DNA of 64,000 nt from assembly GCA_963921825.1 (NCBI GenBank), contig OY997594.1, positions 66,635,675 to 66,699,674 on the forward strand, given 5' to 3'. Shown here piece by piece: positions 59,940 through 64,000 of the stretch. The DNA is from Erodium maritimum (taxonomy: Eukaryota; Streptophyta; Magnoliopsida; Geraniales; Geraniaceae). Each line of letters starts with the position of its first letter. Positions within the stretch are counted from its first letter, which is position 1. Position numbers and translations under genes: made by a program. Below the pieces are notes generated by a model. That model had not been told where the DNA came from, ran no database searches, and saw only the letters and a list, made by a program, of their open reading frames with translations.

Positions 59940-60650
59940 ATAGGGGCAACTTATTCCAGTTTTTGGTGGTTCCATTGTCACCTAATAGCCAATGAGAATG
60001 AGATACTAGAGGGTAAATTGTCAGTCTTGGATACTCATTGATTGAGGCGGGTATGTTTACCACCCTTCCTTTTTCTATGCGTCATCCATCGATTCTGATG
60101 AATGTTCTGCGGTTATAACTAGGAAGTCCTCCATCGCCCGTTTCCCCAGCCCTAGGAGGGAACCAATAACTGGGCTGGGTTAGCCTGCGCTCCTGGTGAC
60201 GGCCTACTCTTCGTGTAAGTCTGGGACAGGCCTCGGGCCACCTGCGCAAAAGGGGTTCCAGTCTGCTCCTACCGCCTCTTCCACTCTCCGCATGAAAGGT
60301 CCTTATGATGAGACATGTCCTTTCTTCCGAGTTTGGTGCAATAGTGGCACCCGGTTGCTTGAAAAGTCGTGTCATCTCTCGCTCCTAGGGACCAGCAGCT
60401 TCACCATGCATCTTTATTTTCCCTTTGCGGTCACCAGGTGTGTGGTACTCTGTTGTCCTACCCCATCACCAGCTTCTGGGGTAAGATGGGGCCCTTCTCT
60501 GTGATTTGAAGCCCGCGACGCCCACCCGCTCGACTCTTAGTTTCCCCATACAGTCTTGTGTAATCCTTGGGGTCATCTATCTTCCTTGGCGTTTCACAGT
60601 TACCGTTAACAAGATGACCGACACCCCGTACTAACCAGACAAACATTGGC
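59940..60650. other. GC-rich island, possibly organelle-derived
   Basis: Base composition (about half GC, CCC- and GGG-rich) differs sharply from the AT-rich surroundings and from the repeats of this window. No repeat family seen elsewhere here matches. The open frames (60196-60504 plus, 60375-60082 minus) show no domain I recognise. The texture resembles plant mitochondrial intergenic or intronic DNA, so a nuclear insertion of organelle DNA is possible. This is impression, not proof. Confidence 0.3.
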
Positions 60651-60723
60651 CATATGGCCCATAAAAAATATATAAAATTACAAAGACATAAGGTTTTGTT
60701 TCCTTATAAAAAACCATTTTTTT

Positions 60724-61998
60724 TGCATAATTTTAAAATATTATTGATTATTCTTGATATTCTTTTATGTTCAATACAATGAGAGCATCCCTTTATATAG
60801 GGATTAAATCTATATCAAATAGAAAATACTAATACTAAACAACATAGGAAACCAAACTAAACTAGGAATATGAAATACTATAAATGGTAATAAACTAAAC
60901 TCTAACACTCCCCCTCACGTGGAAGTCGGATAATGAGTCTTGCACGTGGACGAAGAATAAAATTCAAATTTCAACTTCATGTTGTTGCGTCACCATTGTG
61001 TTGTTGTTTCCAAAGAACTTTTTTTTCAACACTCTTCCTCACGTGTAGGACTGGACATCTACACGTGTGTCATAGCAGGAATGAACGTCTGCATATGGGC
61101 CATAACAGGAATGTACATTTGCTTGTGGGCTTAAATTTAATATTGGGTGGAGATGAAAAATGAGACAAGACCCAATAACAACTTTTTAAAGCGTAAGACG
61201 CTCTGGAGCCATTAGCTCATACCTTGATTTTACGGACGCGCAATTCAACTTCGAGAAATTACATCACGTGGGAGCAAAACATCTTCACGCAAGTCGTATA
61301 ATGACAATGCAAAACAACTTCAAGGAACTACGTCACATGACGTTGCAAATTTTTTTAAGCAACTACGTCGCATAAGGACAATGCAAAACAACTTCAAACA
61401 ACTACGCGACGGTGTGAAACAACTTCAACCAACTATGTTAACGGTATGGAATAACTTCGAGAAACTACGTCGTATAACGACGGTGCAAAACATCTTCAAG
61501 TAAGCACGATAATGACGCAAACCATGCTGATTTTATGGGTGTGCAAGTTGTGATTTTTGTTTTAGGAAAATCACCAAAACCCTAAAATCAGAAGGACTAC
61601 GATGAAAGGAAACCGCTGGACTCAAATGCCAATGCGTGAATAGTGACCAGTGAACAACTGCGATGAACAATGTCCGGATGAACAGTACCCGCGATGAACA
61701 ATGTCGGTATGAACAGTACCCCTCGACATGAACAGTAACCCATGAACAATAGTCTCGTGAACAATACTGACGATGAAAGTTGAAAGTTTGAAATTCCGAA
61801 CAATAACGTCTTTCCCACTTGTTAAATCATATATTAATGAGTGGGAAAAGCGATAACTCACTAAAATCTAACCTAGGATCGAACCAAGCTCTGATACCAT
61901 GTAGAATTATAAAATATTATTGATTATTCTTGATATTCTTTTATATTCAATACAATAAGAGCGTCCCTTTATATATGGCTTAACTCTATACTATATAG
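60724..61998 (-). mobile_element. Non-autonomous LTR element (TRIM/LARD type), minus orientation
   Basis: Left LTR about 60724-60907 (TGCATAATTTTAAAAT ... AACTCTAACA). Right LTR from 61900 (TGTAGAATTATAAAAT...), shared over TATTATTGATTATTCTTGAT. The reversed primer site GCTCTGATACCA is at 61888-61899, and ACTCCCCCTCACGTGG follows the left LTR. The inside is noncoding, with CTTCAA.CAACTACGTC.. and GAACAATG/GAACAGTACC repeats (61240-61500, 61640-61770). The right LTR is cut at about 61998 by the next element. Confidence 0.7.
61240..61770. repeat. Degenerate tandem repeats inside the LARD element
   Basis: Units such as AACAACTTCAA.CAACTACGTC recur about every 40-45 bases at 61240-61500. ATGAACAATGTC/ATGAACAGTACC units recur at 61625-61760. 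Confidence 0.7.
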
Positions 61999-62400
61999 GT
62001 GAAAGACTGATAATTCTCATTGATGTTTGCATTATAATATTGGGTGTATATAGTAGTAGAGTACATAAATGACTAGAAGACTACTATGATATAAATATCC
62101 TTATCCATTGAATCTAGGAAAGAAGCCTATTTATATAAGAATTATAATATAAGTGATAATATAATCTAACACTCCCCCACAGTCAGAGCAGAATGACACT
62201 GAATGCTCTGATTAGAGCCAAAATCATTGAAGAGAGAGATAGTAGGTTGTTGATGAAGATATACGCAAAAGGCTTAAACTGTAGTCCAAATCATTGAAGA
62301 GATATTTAAAGTAGTCTTTTGTTGGTAAAAATATCCATAAAGTGGTATATAATATGGTATCAGACCACATGAACTTGAACAAAGATGAAGATGGGAGAGC
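61999..62400. repeat. Second LTR-like element start
   Basis: TGAAAGACTGATAATTC to ATAATCTAACA (about 61999-62171) followed by CTCCCCCACAGTCAG looks like an LTR plus polypurine complement. A TGGTATCAGACCAC motif on the plus strand near 62355 resembles a primer site. Boundaries are uncertain. Confidence 0.4.
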
Positions 62401-63759
62401 TTTCAAAGAAGAGATTTGAGAAGATTTTTTTTGGGAAGAACATATTGAAAAAGAGATAAATGTTTATTTTGGAAGAAGAGATTGAAGATAACGCTTTTTT
62501 TATAAGCTCGAAAATTTTACTAAGAGAAAACCAATTCCAAGGAGAAAAAAGAAAACGAAAACAACGATTACGAAGGAGCTCTGAAAAAGAGTCAGGTGCC
62601 TTAACCCCAAGACAAACAAAGAACGAATTCAATCTAACACATAATAAACCAGTGACACGTTCCACGAGAGACCAACAACCAATCATCTCAGCCATACCCA
62701 AACAAAACCTCAAAGTCCAAGCCTCTCCTGATACTGATTGAAATCAACATCCATAACTACCACATTTGGTTCAACAGAGAGTACACTCTCCTAAGTTCTT
62801 TAGCTTGCATCAACAGGACAACTAATAACCTTGATGATGCTCAACGATCAGTGTGCTTGAACTTCATAAATCCACACAAATATCATTCCAGACAGTGAAT
62901 CAACTACTTAAGATCTCTGAGGATGTATTGGCAGACGAAATTGATCACAAAAACTCAGTTGCCCTTGTAGAGTGAACGTGGATGAAACCAAAATATTTGC
63001 CTCAGTCCATGAGAGGACACGCAACTGTCAGGCCTGAATAGTCAAAGCGTCGGAGCCGACACCCTGAACTCTGTCGTCTTCTACTCACTCTTCTCTATCA
63101 GACGTTAAGGATGGATCATCAAAAAGTTTATTTTGAGGGACTTCAAGATCCAAACTATCAATTTTCTCCAGTACCGAATTTTCCTTCTCATCAGTTTTAG
63201 CATTAGGATCTAAAACATTGAAATAGGAATTACTCACCACTTTTGCCCTTTCGCGATCCAACGATGTAGTCCTGGATCGAGTCTGAATTGTATAAGTTGG
63301 AGAAGTAAGTTGATTTCGAGGAGCTGGTGTTTTGATTTGTTGCCTTGCTCTACACGTAACGTTTTGGTGGATTGGAGTGGAATCGTAGTTGACATGTAAT
63401 GGCGGAAATTGATGAACATCAAGTGGAGTGGAATCGTATTAAAACATCTCCATTATGTATCCCTTGACATAGACGAGAAAAGCAAGTCTGAGCAAGTTAG
63501 CGAGAAAAAAATTCTCATTCAAATGTCTCATCTCCACGCCTTTAGCACCAAAGGTAGCCATTTCATCCAACGCCGAGACCAATCAAATGCATTATCTCAG
63601 AGAGGCTATAACTCCGCCTTTAATAAGAAAAATTTCATCGACTTCTAACTTTGTTGTCGCTTGCGAAATTTTTCCAGAATTGGCTGACTGATTTGGGACT
63701 TTGGGCGCCAAACCGACTTCTTCCTCGGGTCATCAACACCCGAGCTCTCCGACTAATCC
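62401..63759. other. Region without clear gene; LINE-like debris
   Basis: A Lys/Arg-rich open frame at 62460-62741 shows no domain. At 62965-63002 a short piece repeats the RRM coding stretch found at 63833-63870 (AGAGTGAACG.GGATGAAACC and onward). It is probably the rest of the same minus-strand element. Confidence 0.3.
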
Positions 63760-64000
63760 AAAGAAACGAATAACACGAACCCTTTCACCTTAATTCCATT
63801 ATGACTATCAATTATCTTTTCAACATCTCTTCTAGAGTGAACGCGGATGAAACCAAAATATTTGCCTCTCCGATTTGGCATCTGAATCAAAACTGATTTA
63901 GCGAGTTTCACGACACTCCCAAAATAAGAATCAAACCAATATTGTGTGGTATCGTATAGAACATTGCAAATGAAAACCTTAGTTAAGCGATCGAGTTTAC
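63760..64000 (-). pseudogene. RRM-type RNA-binding domain, probably LINE ORF1
   Basis: Minus strand from the window edge. The reading KVFICNVLYDTTQYWFDSYF, then RRGKYFGFIRVHS with the RNP1 core (KYFGFIRV), and DVEKIIDSHNGIKVKG is a compact RRM ending at a stop near 63763. RRM domains of this style occur at the N-terminus of a class of plant LINE ORF1 proteins. A host RNA-binding gene is possible but the neighbourhood argues against it. It is cut by the window end. Confidence 0.5.

Overview
This window is nuclear DNA of a flowering plant, most likely a eudicot. The two polyubiquitin genes encode the plant form of ubiquitin (Ser19, Asp24, Ala57). The rest is plant-type repeat sequence: Ty1/copia and Ty3/gypsy chromovirus elements, PIF/Harbinger elements, hAT-like miniature elements, TRIMs and LINE-like DUF4283 proteins. 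I could not fix the species.

Layout. 1-4.6 kb: a LINE-like DUF4283/zinc-knuckle reading frame split by a solo gypsy LTR. 4.6-13.3 kb: copy A of a segmental duplication, made of Harbinger ORF1 remains, a promoter interrupted by a copia element, polyubiquitin A and a broken ubiquitin-like gene. 13.7-19.05 kb: a Harbinger element with a gypsy 3' half inside it. 19-24.4 kb: decayed LINE-like and unrecognised sequence with two hAT-like insertions. 24.4-35.2 kb: copy B of the duplication, with the same Harbinger ORF1 (broken by a hAT-like element and by a reverse solo LTR), polyubiquitin B and an intact ubiquitin-like gene. 35.2-45.2 kb: LINE remnants, a minus-strand copia, two tRNA-like heads and a Harbinger derivative. 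45.4-59.8 kb: three two-exon ubiquitin-like fusion genes with a nearly complete Harbinger element, a complete TRIM and a nested copia between them. 59.9-64 kb: an odd GC-rich island, minus-strand TRIM/LARD elements and an RRM-type remnant.

The host genes form one theme, a local ubiquitin family. Two four-unit polyubiquitins should supply conjugatable ubiquitin. A two-domain ubiquitin-like protein (34.6 kb) and three tandem fusion proteins (45.5, 56.0 and 58.5 kb) carry ubiquitin folds without a usable C-terminal Gly-Gly. In each fusion gene exon 1 is a ubiquitin copy very close at the DNA level to polyubiquitin unit 1, and exon 2 is a divergent second ubiquitin fold whose ancestral Met-Gln start now lies in the splice acceptor. 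The tails differ: cysteine-rich plus basic in two genes, a hydrophobic segment in the third. This array is the best candidate for something undescribed.

Most insertions can be placed to the base by target-site duplications, and several interrupted reading frames become continuous again when the insert is discounted, so the order of events can be read.
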